Of a stretch of DNA of 64,000 nt, positions 10,771 through 20,073 are shown one piece after another. The stretch is from Cylindrotheca closterium. Taxonomy: Eukaryota; Bacillariophyta; Bacillariophyceae; Bacillariales; Bacillariaceae. The position numbers were made by a program, and so were the translations under genes. Every line of letters begins with the position of its first letter. Position 1 is the first letter of the stretch. A model generated the notes under the pieces. The model was given only the letters and a program-made list of their open reading frames with translations. It was not told the DNA's origin and did no database searches. The stretch is from assembly GCA_933822405.4 (NCBI GenBank), contig CAKOGP040000003.1, forward strand, positions 40,109 to 104,108. Direction: 5' to 3'.

Positions 10771-11290
10771 ACTGTATTTGTTGTGGTACTGTAGTATTAT
10801 GACTGCTCCTCGTCTCTCGCGCTCTGACGAAAAAGTTTGTGAGGGGAGACAGAAGCCGGCACACTCCCGGTATTGGGTCAGTTTCTGATCAACCTTTTAA
10901 ATCTCTCACTTCTGAGATTTATGATATGTTTGTTTTATGCACGTTCTAGAATGTTCCGAACCGAATTTCCATTGAAGCCTTAATGAATTTGGGGTCTTGC
11001 ACATTAAATAGTGATAAGAACGTGCTACATAACATCGGACATTTCTGATCCATTAGGGGCGAACATTCTGTTCTAGTAAAAAAGGGAACATTCTTGGTCG
11101 ATTGTTTTGATCAGAAGTACGTGAACCTCACAAAATCTGGTATCATGACCCAAGATACTGGTACCGGTATGCAATCATCACCAGTGAAGCACACGACACA
11201 CGAAGCAAACATCACAATATATTATTTGTTCTAAAGTTACCCAAAGACAAACAACAACAGCAACAGCAACAATAACAATAAAACGACAAT
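10771..11290. promoter_or_regulatory. shared divergent intergenic region
   Basis: The 520 bp between two divergent genes must hold both promoters. The last 60 bp before the ATG at 11291 are A/C-rich (caacaacagcaacagcaac...), a typical untranslated leader. tactggtaccggtatg lies near 11156. I see no convincing TATA box or named element. Confidence 0.4.
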
Positions 11291-12052
11291 ATGGCAGCAC
11301 TGAACCAAAAGACGATTGCAAACACTGGAGACGAACACGCGAAGACGACTGCTCTGGATAACACCAACAAAAACAATAATCACGAAAAGAAGGTTCGATT
11401 CAACGATCGAATCAAAGCAAAGAGTCAGATTCTTTATTTTGACCCCAAAGATATTCCAGAAGAGGAGGTACTAGTCGACAAGGAAAAACTTTGGTACTCA
11501 ACACAAGACTACGATGAGGCTTGCAGGAACGAACAGATTCTTCGAACTTGCATCTCAAACAATGATCAGCTCTGCGACGAAAATAGTGAAAACTTGAATG
11601 CCCAGGGGGTCCTCACAAGACAACAATCCTTTGATGCGGGAAGAACTGTTCAAGAATCCACAGCAGCAGTATTACAAGAGCAAGAACGACAAGAAAGAAC
11701 ATTTTTTGATGACAATGCTTGGGGCGAGGAGTTTGTTTTGGACTCTGAACGACTCGCCCAAGCATATCAAGAACATTCACAAGAAGCTCAGGAAGAGGCA
11801 CAGCGTCGTGCCGCTCGTCATGAAAAACACTTGATAGATACCGGTGATGATAGTGATGATACTGATGCTGATAGTAATGGCATTGCGGTCAGCACGGATA
11901 GTAGTGATGATAATAATGATGGGAGCACAAACAGTGATGAGACACCATCGTCAGTCTCTTCGCCTCACTTATTTTTGAAAAAGTCTCTTGGTGGTGCTGT
12001 GCGAAAGCTAATCCCGAGACCATCTGCTATATTCAAGCGATCTTCCGAGTAA
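11291..12052 (+). CDS. acidic protein with a KVRF motif, unknown function
   Basis: Single-exon, 253 aa. Residues about 30-75 form the best-conserved-looking part: KKVRFNDRIK, then a short spacer, DPKDIPEEE, and LWYSTQDYDEACRNEQ. KVRF fits the [RK]-V-x-F docking motif that binds protein phosphatase 1, and I have seen similar short VRF...WYS-Y blocks in diatom proteins of unknown function. The second half is Glu/Asp/Ser-rich low complexity, and the C-terminus (LFLKKSLGGAVRKLIPRPS) is basic and amphipathic. No catalytic motif is visible. A regulatory or scaffold role is inference only. Confidence 0.65.
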   Translation: MAALNQKTIANTGDEHAKTTALDNTNKNNNHEKKVRFNDRIKAKSQILYFDPKDIPEEEVLVDKEKLWYSTQDYDEACRNEQILRTCISNNDQLCDENSENLNAQGVLTRQQSFDAGRTVQESTAAVLQEQERQERTFFDDNAWGEEFVLDSERLAQAYQEHSQEAQEEAQRRAARHEKHLIDTGDDSDDTDADSNGIAVSTDSSDDNNDGSTNSDETPSSVSSPHLFLKKSLGGAVRKLIPRPSAIFKRSSE

Positions 12053-13022
12053 GTGAAGAACACCACCCAGTCCATTCTTATTTTGAAATACAAGTACAAT
12101 AGAAGTAGAATTTAAAGTATACTATTTTGACAGCGACTTTTGGTAGGTGTACTGTAATGGATGAGATGGTTGACTTGTCCGTTCGTTCATTCGTTTTTCC
12201 ATCTCAGTATTGTTGTACTTTTTGTATTTTATAGAAGTTGAAAGTGTGTACGGTAGTATGAATGAGTCAGTCAGTCAGTCAGTCAGTCAGTCAGTCAGTC
12301 AGTACTGTACCTCTCGAGATATATATATGGGACTATATAATCGCACTCGATGAATGAAGGAAGCGTGTCTCGAGAGATATTTACCTCTATGATTACCTTT
12401 TCAGGTCAGGCTCCGATTCAGACTAGTTGATAGATAATTTAAAAAATCATGAATACATTGTCCAATGATTGAATATCTCACTACTCGGCTAGCGTAGAAA
12501 CACCTATATTCGCTAACAATCCACATCAGGCCATACTACTAATACTTAGTAGTAATAGCTAGAAGAAGAACAGGAGCAGGAGAATGAATGAATGAATCCT
12601 CTTCAAACTTCGACTGACCCTCATGGTTGAAAGGCCCTAGCTATGCTGTAATCTATATTATTAATGTATATCTCTATAGCCATCTAGCATGATATTTGTG
12701 ATGCAGGTCATGAATGATCATCAGCGAAACGGAGAATGCATGATGGGCGAGCCGAATCAAGAATGCGAGAAACAACAATACCGTAGCACAACATACCGCC
12801 CCTTTTGCATTCCGATAGGTACTGGCTGGTACATTATGGAACCGGTAAAATATATTTCGTCCTTTTCCAACGTTGCTGATGCTCACCAAAGCATCCAGAG
12901 CCTTCTTCGATTACATGATATCGTCAGAATCAAGATGCCAGGTGATCCTGGTGAGCTTTCAAATGTCATTTTCGAACGAGCATGATACTACAGTGCTAGG
13001 AGATCCTAGCAGTAGTGACCTT
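12053..13022. other. intergenic; simple repeats, no gene seen
   Basis: Holds an (AGTC)n tract at 12265-12303, (GAAT)n near 12581-12597, and from about 12950 the 3' flank of paralogue 3. That flank contains a second copy of the gene-end sequence (tcattttcgaacgagcatgat at 12966, compared with the true gene end at 13023). No RNA gene was recognised. Confidence 0.5.
12265..12303. repeat. (AGTC)n microsatellite
   Basis: Nearly ten uninterrupted AGTC units in the 3' flank of the gene ending at 12052. Confidence 0.95.
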
Positions 13023-14141
13023 TCAGGCGTTGTCATTTTCGAACCATTCCAACAAGAAATCCGCAGTCTCGAGGATTCCTCCCAATGATGATGATGGCAA
13101 TGCTGGTGATGATGGTAATGATGGTAATGACGATGGCAGTAATACGTCATCATCAGAGGAAAAGAGCATGGTACTAGAAGCTCCTGGTGCTAGTTCTTGT
13201 TGTTGATGCTGTCGATGCTGCTGCTGGTCGTGGTCATCGATGGAAGTAATGTCTTCATCGGCGGATTCAGCAAAAGCCGTCGTTACCTCATTGCTGGAGT
13301 TGTAAGCAGGCATTTGCAATGCATTACGCCGGAACCAAAAGCTACGGTTTTTGCCAGCTCTTGGATGAGTGTCCTCGTTATTGGAGGTCGTAGGCGATGC
13401 AGGAGAGAACTTTCCAATATATTCTGTATGGGCCCACTTTATGGCGGAATGTCTCGAACTATGTTTGCCCATTGACACATCATTGTTCTCTCCTCCTGAA
13501 ACTTCTTCTTCTAACTCAAATATGTTGGGTTCTGCAACAACCTGACATTGGCCGTCTTGTTGACAATGAGATGACAACGATGGTGATAAGTCAACAGTCC
13601 GCGACTTTTGCTTCTCGTCTTGGAGACGCGCTGCATCCCTCAGGGCTTGTCCTACTTTGTCTCGGGCGACCTTCTCACCCACCTCGTACCAAAGTCCACA
13701 TGAGGTGTCAAACCGGACGAAACCGCCATGTGGTTGCGTAGAACTATCCCGAATGCTGTTGACAAGGTTCGTGATGACCACAGACTTGGCAATCCTGGAA
13801 GGTGCCTTCATGTACGAGCTTAGATGATTTGCAACACATATCTTGAACCTCTTGTTTCCAACTGTGACATAAAGGATGGGCGATATAGGAGCGGTATCGA
13901 AGGGAACGTATGATGAGCATCATGAATAAAGGTGAAACGAAGCAAATGTTGAACGAGCAGCATACTCACTGTGGTCCTGATACTCTTGAGAATTGTGGCA
14001 TACGACATCCCAGTTGCTCGGTTGGAACGATTGCCCAAGAATTTGCCTTTGCGAATAGTTTGAGCTCTGGCTTGTTGACACCGCTGGGATTCCAACCAAT
14101 GCTGTGTGATACTGTTTATCGAAGAGACGTCGGTCAACCAT
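13023..14141 (-). CDS. DUF6824-like protein, paralogue 3 (two exons, inverted)
   Basis: Exons 13970-14141 and 13023-13861 on the minus strand, with a 108-bp intron (GTGAGT...CACAG), give 336 aa. The start is MVDRRLFDKQYHTA. Exon 1 ends NWDVVCHNSQEYQDH and exon 2 begins GNKRFKICVANHL, so intron position and phase match the other two copies. The domain ends VGQALRDAARLQDEKQK; the Ser/Gln-rich tail ends ETADFLLEWFENDNA. The minus-strand flank (about 14142-14290) resembles the 5' flank of paralogue 1. It carries ctatatag about 65 bp upstream of the ATG, a possible TATA-like element. The inverted orientation shows that the family did not spread by tandem duplication alone. Confidence 0.8.
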
Positions 14142-14870
14142 GGGACAGAATAAAGCTTTTGATATGCTGAACGATTAACTATTTGGTGACAGCTGCCACT
14201 ATATAGGGACACCTGCGGTGCATGGTTTCGATTTTTTCTTTTTTCTTCGGGAAAATAGACGGTCCTTCGCCCCTTTTGAGCCTCTTCGTTTAGAGAAATA
14301 CTCGTATTCTGGATTGGAGTGTAGTCCCTTGTCTCTTTTATTTTATTCAATCGTGTCTGTTTCTTCACGATTTATTAATCCAGTTTCATATATAAAAAAT
14401 GATACACGCAGCCCCTCGCGACCCAAACAGTTGACCGCTTTTTAATGACGAGACTCAAAAGGGAGCAAAAGAGTCGCGTGTATCATCTATATATAAAATA
14501 TGGAGAGGACGAATCAATCGACTGTATGTACTATACCAAGCAGAGTTATATCGATTTTGCGATCTCTACAGTACCTGACCAAGATCAGTACTGACAGTTC
14601 CAAAAGTGTAAGTCCATTCTTTTACGATGAGGACATGACGGATGATTTGGTGAAAGCAATCGCGCGCATGACAACTTCTACTAGCATGAGTGAGAGTGGT
14701 GGTTTCCTCGCTCAGCACATTGCTTATATTGGCGCAAAGAAATAAACGATCATATACTAGAAAACCTCGATTGCCAGCCCGCAATATAGAAAACGTATCT
14801 TGCCGGCTTGGATGGATCAATGGGTTCAATGGCTGGATTATACCAGTGGTACCCGCATTACTGAAAGCAT
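14142..14870. other. 5' flank of paralogue 3 and spacer
   Basis: To about 14290 this is the homologous promoter/leader block of the DUF6824-like genes. Beyond it I see no supported gene. A plus-strand frame at 14500-14745 (81 codons) has mixed composition and no recognisable motif. Confidence 0.4.
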
Positions 14871-15387
14871 TCAAATTCGTCTAGTTCTTGACCTGTACAA
14901 ATCTTGACGGCAAGAATTCCAGGTTTGATTCTGTCTCCTTGTTAAATCGTCATGCGCTCTAGATTGGTATCTAGTACAGCCGTTTTTGTAGCCAGCCAAG
15001 GATATACAGATCCAACAGGGTCTCTTTTTCTCGTAAATGTCGACACCAAAATGACTAATATCATTTTCTTTTGCAATTGATTCGTCCTTGGACATCACGT
15101 TGACGACTTCTTGACGTTTGTCGGAAGTAAGAAAGCTGAGAATGTGTTCATCTATCCGATCGTGGCCATCTCTCTCTCTCTCTCTCTCTCTCTTCATCCG
15201 TCATTAGATGGCAAAAATGTAACGCCTCGACCATTTTCTTGATGTCGTTTAACTTTGCAATGGATGGGTTTCGATCGGCTTCCAATCCTGGAAGGGACCA
15301 GGATAGTGAAGTTGGCTCATCAATATCATTGCAAGATCCATGGTCGTAGTTTGCTGTTGGAGGCAAAGTTTGTGTTGGATGATTCAT
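14871..15387 (-). pseudogene. possible coding region frameshifted at a (GA)n tract
   Basis: On the minus strand a coding-like frame starts at ATG 15387 (MNHPTQTLPPTANYDHG) and runs into DEERERERER, encoded by a (GA)n tract. After the tract it continues only in a different frame (HDRIDEHILSFLTSDKRQ ... DISHFGVDIYEKKRPCW) to a stop at 14871. Both halves have balanced composition and read like one protein. This could be a pseudogene, a length-variable (phase-switching) repeat or a sequencing error in the repeat. I recognise no family. Confidence 0.35.
15169..15193. repeat. (TC)n microsatellite
   Basis: About twelve TC units. On the minus strand this is the (GA)n run that encodes alternating Glu-Arg, and it separates the two reading frames of the possible gene at 14871-15387. 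Confidence 0.95.
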
Positions 15388-16178
15388 TCGTTCTTCTTGT
15401 TGGACTTGGTGAGATCTTGCTATGCCTACGCTTGATGCCTTGTGGAGATGATGGACTTTCTTTAATGGATTCCATGTTCGTACATTGATTGAGGAAGTAC
15501 AGGAACAGGTTTCGTTCCCAATTTCGTTTGCTGTGTTGGATTTGATTGAAAATGTGTTGCAGAATATAACGATCCAATCCATTCCATCATACACTACAGT
15601 ATAATATCAACAATAGATAAGCGACCCAAGCCAATCGACGAAATTCGATAGAGGACTCGCCAGTCGACTAGAGTCAGTCAACCATCAGCAATTCTTATCT
15701 CAGCAACCAACAATAATACCGGTACCATCATCAATTGAGGAGGGCACACTATTTGAAGTTATCATCATCATTGAAACGTAGACACAGCCATCATCATGAT
15801 GATGACCGTAACGACGAAACGGTCGTCAACGCAATGACTGATGAATGAATGAATGAATGAATGGCTGACTCATTCTGCTGGTGTCATGAAAGTGATGGCG
15901 AAGCAAATCCATGTATTTCTAATTATCGAAATGCTCGGCATAGTGGTCATGACAGCCACAAATATGAAACAATATTGCTGGTACGGCGGTGCCGTGACTA
16001 TATACAGTATGTGATTTTATTCATCTCTGATTGTGAAAATGAAACAAACAAAGTGAGCGGAATCGACGTACGATGCACAGACGTAACACATTATACGGAA
16101 GATGAACAGACGCTCGCTCCTATCACATGTCCATCCAAAAATAGCAACAGGTTTGTATAGCAGATCCCAACATGGTGT
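15388..16178. other. intergenic upstream of tRNA-Trp; no gene seen
   Basis: AT-rich, with a (GAAT)n run at about 15843-15861 and a few short ORFs without motifs. The minus-strand frame of the neighbouring candidate stays open to 15594, so its real start could be further upstream. Confidence 0.4.
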
Positions 16179-16251
16179 GGCTGTGTAGCTCAGTTGGTAG
16201 AGCATAGGATTCCAGACCCTAAGGCCGCTGGTTCGAGTCCGGTCACGGTCA
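16179..16251 (+). tRNA. tRNA-Trp (anticodon CCA)
   Basis: The 73 nt fold into a cloverleaf. The acceptor stem is GGCTGTG/CACGGTC with two G-T pairs, the D arm is GCTC-AGTTGGTA-GAGC, and the anticodon stem TAGGA/CCCTA has one A-C mismatch at its base. The loop TTCCAGA places CCA at positions 34-36, after T33 and before G37. The T arm is GCTGG-TTCGAGT-CCGGT and the discriminator base is A. The internal pol III A box (TAGCTCAGTTGG) and B box (GGTTCGAGTCC) are both intact, and a TTTT terminator follows at 16258. There is no intron. CCA is generally not encoded, as expected for a nuclear gene. Confidence 0.9.
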
Positions 16252-16750
16252 TCCTACTTTTGTATTGTTTCAGTGTGGATTACCTCATGGCCATTGTGGT
16301 AATTGCTTGGGTGACCTTGATCACCGCGGTATTTTTACTTTTCTTTGATTTTACGTTGGTGCACCAGCGTATCTCGTACCAGTACTGTTACCTACCGTAC
16401 TATACCTGCATGTGCGGTCAAAGTTTTATTTTTGATGCCAACAATGACTGATGTTGATGAAGAAGAATGACCTTTGAGGTACTTGTTTAGTTTAAAATGT
16501 ACTGTTTTAGTGTTTTGTATTTTATGTATTATTCTACAGGAGCGGCCTGTAACTGGACCTACACGCGCCGAGTCAGCTTTTAGGGGGTGTCGTTCGGACA
16601 AAATGATGGGAATAGCATAGTCTTCAATTTTTTACACAAGTTTGGTTGACTGGCGCGTCTTTCTTTTCAAAACTACTCGGCGTGCGTGCCTTTTTTAAAT
16701 GCTTCCGAACCGTTGAACCTTCGTCCAAATGGACGAAAATAGTCGACCCT

Positions 16751-16836
16751 TCGTCGAGTCCGACTATTCTCGTCGGAGTCCGACTATTCTCGTCGGAGTC
16801 CGACTATTCTCGTCGGAGTCCGACTATTCTTCGTCG
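16751..16836. repeat. palindromic minisatellite array 1 (20-bp unit, about 4 copies)
   Basis: Units of cgtcggagtccgactattct at 16771-16790, 16791-16810 and 16811-16830, after an imperfect first unit at 16752-16770. Each contains the inverted repeat gtcgga-g-tccgac. Flanking sequence adds ttcgtccaaatggacgaa (16721-16738), another palindrome, and repeated atggacgaa words to about 16865. Confidence 0.9.
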
Positions 16837-17186
16837 AAATGGACGAAATGGACAAAATGGACGAAACTGGTTTCGGAGCTCGCAAGAATCGATGTAAAAT
16901 TCTAAATGAATTCTATGGTTGGCATACCGTTGCACGCAAGCTGGTCCAAGAAGAATGACAAGCAACAACGGCAAAAAACGGTATTTTAATACCACCTACG
17001 AGTACAAAACAAGAAACGGTCACAAAATAGAAAATGGCAGGTTTTATTTCTCCACAGCAATATGCCGAAGTTGCATGCTTTCAGAAATTCAAACGTCAAC
17101 CACGAATTGTACTCAGTTGAGTAATAGATTTAGGATTAATCCGATCAAGAGGTTTAAAAATAATCTACCCTGTTTCTAATGCGACC

Positions 17187-17261
17187 AAGTTTCGTCGGGT
17201 CCGACGAAGTTTCGTCGGGTCCGACGAAGTTTCGTCGGTCCGACGAAGTGTCCGACGAAGT
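17187..17261. repeat. palindromic minisatellite array 2 (20-bp unit, about 3.5 copies)
   Basis: Units of aagtttcgtcgggtccgacg start at 17187, 17207 and 17227 (one base shorter), then a truncated unit. Each holds ttcgtcgg/ccgacgaa with 8-bp arms. The stem core cgtcgg/ccgacg is the same as in array 1 although the rest of the unit differs. Confidence 0.9.
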
Positions 17262-17699
17262 TCACCCATTTCAACGGAACGTCCACGAATGAAATGAATC
17301 TTTAGGCAGGCTCGTTTTCAGCGAAGCCCAAGCTCTGCATTGCGCAGAGTCTGTCACCGGCAAGTCAGCTTCCGTCATCCTTGATAGGCAATCTATACGA
17401 CATCGCTGAGGACATTCCCAGCAAGCCTGCCATTTCAGGCCGCTCCTGTATATACGCAGTATTACAACGGTACCGGGTATATATTATTACCTGCTTGATT
17501 GTACGGGTAGGGTGGTGCACCTGCATCTGCATCTGCGTACAATATCTAGGCATTCCGAAGACCGGTCAAAGTAGTGTTGTATTTCATCTGATTTAGGCGT
17601 TTTATATGCAAATCAATATTGAAAAACATTTTAAGATATTATACTGTGGTGAGAAAACCCTAATATTCGAATACTATAACGACCTCGCATATTCTCATG

Positions 17700-19058
17700 C
17701 TATATTTTAGATCCACAATTGAAGCAAAAGGTAGCGTCCATTCTATGGCCAGTGGCCCGACAGTTGCCACAAACCTTGTAGGAGGCAGCATTCCCTGTAT
17801 TCTCCATCTTGACATCTTTGGGAGGAACTTCCAAGTCGGCCCCACTTGGTCCCAATCCATTCGTAGGACTATCCGTATCTCCTCTTGATTTTTTCGTTGT
17901 CAGCAGCGATGTACTCCTGGTCATTGTTCCAATCGTTTCATCTTCTGCCAATCCTTGACTGGCAACAATGGCGTCCACAAGTTTGGCAGCTTGTGCTGGA
18001 ATGACGGCAATGCCTACTAGAATGGACCCGCATACCACTAACCGTCCATTGAACGTGACTGGGACAATATCACCAAACCCAACTGTGGTCAAGGTAGTTA
18101 GGCCAAAGTAAAGTGCCGTGAAATAATCTGGAATGGCTGGATTGACAGCGTGTTCGGCGGTATAGATGAGACCCGAGGCTACGCTCAGCAAAGTAAAAAT
18201 GGACAAGAGGACCCTGGATAGCTGCAACTGATATGGTCGGACATCGCTCCGTCGAATTCCAATGGCTCCTGCGAAGCGTCGAAATGTCTGAATGTCCGTC
18301 AACACTCGTTTCAGTCGCAATACTCGTAGCAACAATAGAACTTGGAGGCCAGAACTTTCCGAAACATTTGGTACAAAATCTCCCATTAACCCAAAGCCAT
18401 CCAGCATGGGCATGACAGAACCGAGAAATAATGGGATGATTACCACAAATAGATCAATAATGGCCAGAGGTTTCGTCAGATAGATGAATTTGAATTGACC
18501 TGCAGCATACCATCGGACAAAGAAATCTATCGTAAACAGGACGTTCAATCCAATCACGGCATCATCAATAGCGGCATAGGCCTCGATCGATAAATTGTCC
18601 AAAGTGCTGACAGCCACCAAAAAGGTGGAGAGAATGACGGATGCGGCTGCCAACAATTCAATCCTTGGATCATTCAAGGTAGCAAATACCTTCATTCGAA
18701 GGTTTGTTCGATGTGCGTGGTGGTGCCTGAGACGATCGGAAGTAATCATTGTAGGCGATTCAGCACTTCTTGACAAAGCGGCATTTTCTAATTCCTCAAT
18801 TTCTTCTTGAATTTCTTCTTGAATTGCTTCTAATTCTTGAATCTCACTATCAGTATTCTCAATCATGGAGAACAGCCTTGATGATGATGATGCTAATGAT
18901 GCTGAAAAGGCATGATGTCTTGGATACCGGTACGTATTGTGCCGATGCAAATCAATGTGCCTTCGTCTGCATGTGTTCGTTTGAAAGCCTGTTGAGGGGC
19001 TGGCATTCAACAGTATCGTCGCAATGGTACACAAGATGATGCAAGTTGAGGTCGACAT
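17700..19058 (-). CDS. voltage-gated-type K+ channel with C-terminal zinc ribbon, probably plastid-targeted
   Basis: Single-exon, 452 aa. A hydrophobic presequence (residues 1-24) ends NASPSTGFQT; a Phe right after the likely signal cleavage site is the ASAFAP-type signature of proteins imported into diatom plastids. After an acidic coiled-coil-like region (about 66-95) come S1-S3 (about 132-218), a modest S4 (LLLRVLRLKRVL, about 240-252), S5 (275-302), a pore loop with the K+ filter TTVGFGD (about 324-330) and S6. S4 has fewer regularly spaced arginines than Kv channels, so voltage dependence is uncertain. The C-terminus (about 428-452) has CGNC and CFNC pairs, a zinc ribbon unusual for a K+ channel. 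A thylakoid or envelope K+ conductance is an inference; export to the cell surface is the alternative. Confidence 0.8.
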   Translation of the reverse strand: MSTSTCIILCTIATILLNASPSTGFQTNTCRRRHIDLHRHNTYRYPRHHAFSASLASSSSRLFSMIENTDSEIQELEAIQEEIQEEIEELENAALSRSAESPTMITSDRLRHHHAHRTNLRMKVFATLNDPRIELLAAASVILSTFLVAVSTLDNLSIEAYAAIDDAVIGLNVLFTIDFFVRWYAAGQFKFIYLTKPLAIIDLFVVIIPLFLGSVMPMLDGFGLMGDFVPNVSESSGLQVLLLLRVLRLKRVLTDIQTFRRFAGAIGIRRSDVRPYQLQLSRVLLSIFTLLSVASGLIYTAEHAVNPAIPDYFTALYFGLTTLTTVGFGDIVPVTFNGRLVVCGSILVGIAVIPAQAAKLVDAIVASQGLAEDETIGTMTRSTSLLTTKKSRGDTDSPTNGLGPSGADLEVPPKDVKMENTGNAASYKVCGNCRATGHRMDATFCFNCGSKI

Positions 19059-19307
19059 TGTCTTTTGATTGAAAAGTATTATATTGTATTGTATAGGTAC
19101 CTGGTACGGTATTCTGATGACGTTCGCATCAAGAAAAAGTCTTCACAGCCATCATATATCATCACAAGAATTCAAAACAGGGCCTAATGAAGTACTTCTT
19201 TCTGTTGAATTCGTGATTATTATTATACCTACAGTATACTACAGTACAGTATGAAATGACATAAAAATAGTAATCCCTCCTCATTAATTGAGCTACATAC
19301 ATGTATA
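19059..19307. other. spacer between K+ channel and kinase genes
   Basis: AT-rich with tacagtatactacagtacagtatg near 19230-19254; no gene or RNA recognised. Confidence 0.4.
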
Positions 19308-20034
19308 TCACTCACCCCTGTGGAGTGACTCACTCCTATGAAGCGAGTCTCTCCCTTTCCGACTATTGCTCAAGGAGCCCTTTCGTTTATGCCTGCTCAG
19401 GCTGAATCCTTGTAGAGAATGATTGGATCGATTGATCATGTGCTGAGTCCGATTCACAACTTCCGCGGCATCATCAATGTCCTCCAGTTCACCCCGAATC
19501 ACAGCTCCTATTCGTCTCATGGTCGGACGACAGGAAGGATCTGCATGCCATGCTTCTGGCATGATGGATCGAGTCATGGGTGGAGCATTCTTGGGAATCG
19601 GTAGCCGCTGACCGTGCTTGGCCACCTGAATAAAGAAATCCTTTGTGGACAGACCATTGAACGCCCAATCCAAGGTCAAGAGTTCCCATAACAAAATACC
19701 AAAGGAGAAGACATCCGCCGATTCGTCATATGGCTTATTCAATACTACTTCCGGTGCCATGTAAGGTATACTGCCAGTCTTGGCGGTCAACTTGTATCCG
19801 CTTCCTCCGTCCTTGCACTTGTCTTTTTCTTCCAGCGATCGACAGAGACCAAAGTCAAAGATCTTGACATCTCCTCGAATATCAAATCCAATGTTTTCTA
19901 AGGCATGCAAAAGCAATGAACACACGAGTGAGAATTATAGACGTGGCGCATTGGTGTTTGAAGCAACTGTAGTTTGCCTACTGATAGGTCGTTGTGTTTG
20001 GTCGTACCTGGTTTGATATCTCGATATACAAGGC

Positions 20035-20073
<39 letters not shown>

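Larger units (their letters stand above)
16537..17448. mobile_element. candidate Tc1/mariner-type MITE (912 bp)
   Basis: The 13-bp ends are exact inverted repeats: caggagcggcctg at 16537-16549 and caggccgctcctg at 17436-17448. Each is bordered by TA (16535-16536 and 17449-17450), the target duplication expected of Tc1/mariner-like transposons. The interior has no transposase ORF but contains two arrays of palindromic 20-mers. It would be a non-autonomous element. Thirteen bp plus TA could arise by chance, so a second genomic copy is needed for proof. Confidence 0.45.

Noticed and set aside
16751..17261. Regular repeats that might suggest a CRISPR array
   Set aside because: Units are contiguous without unique spacers, lie in nuclear eukaryotic DNA, and no cas genes are present.
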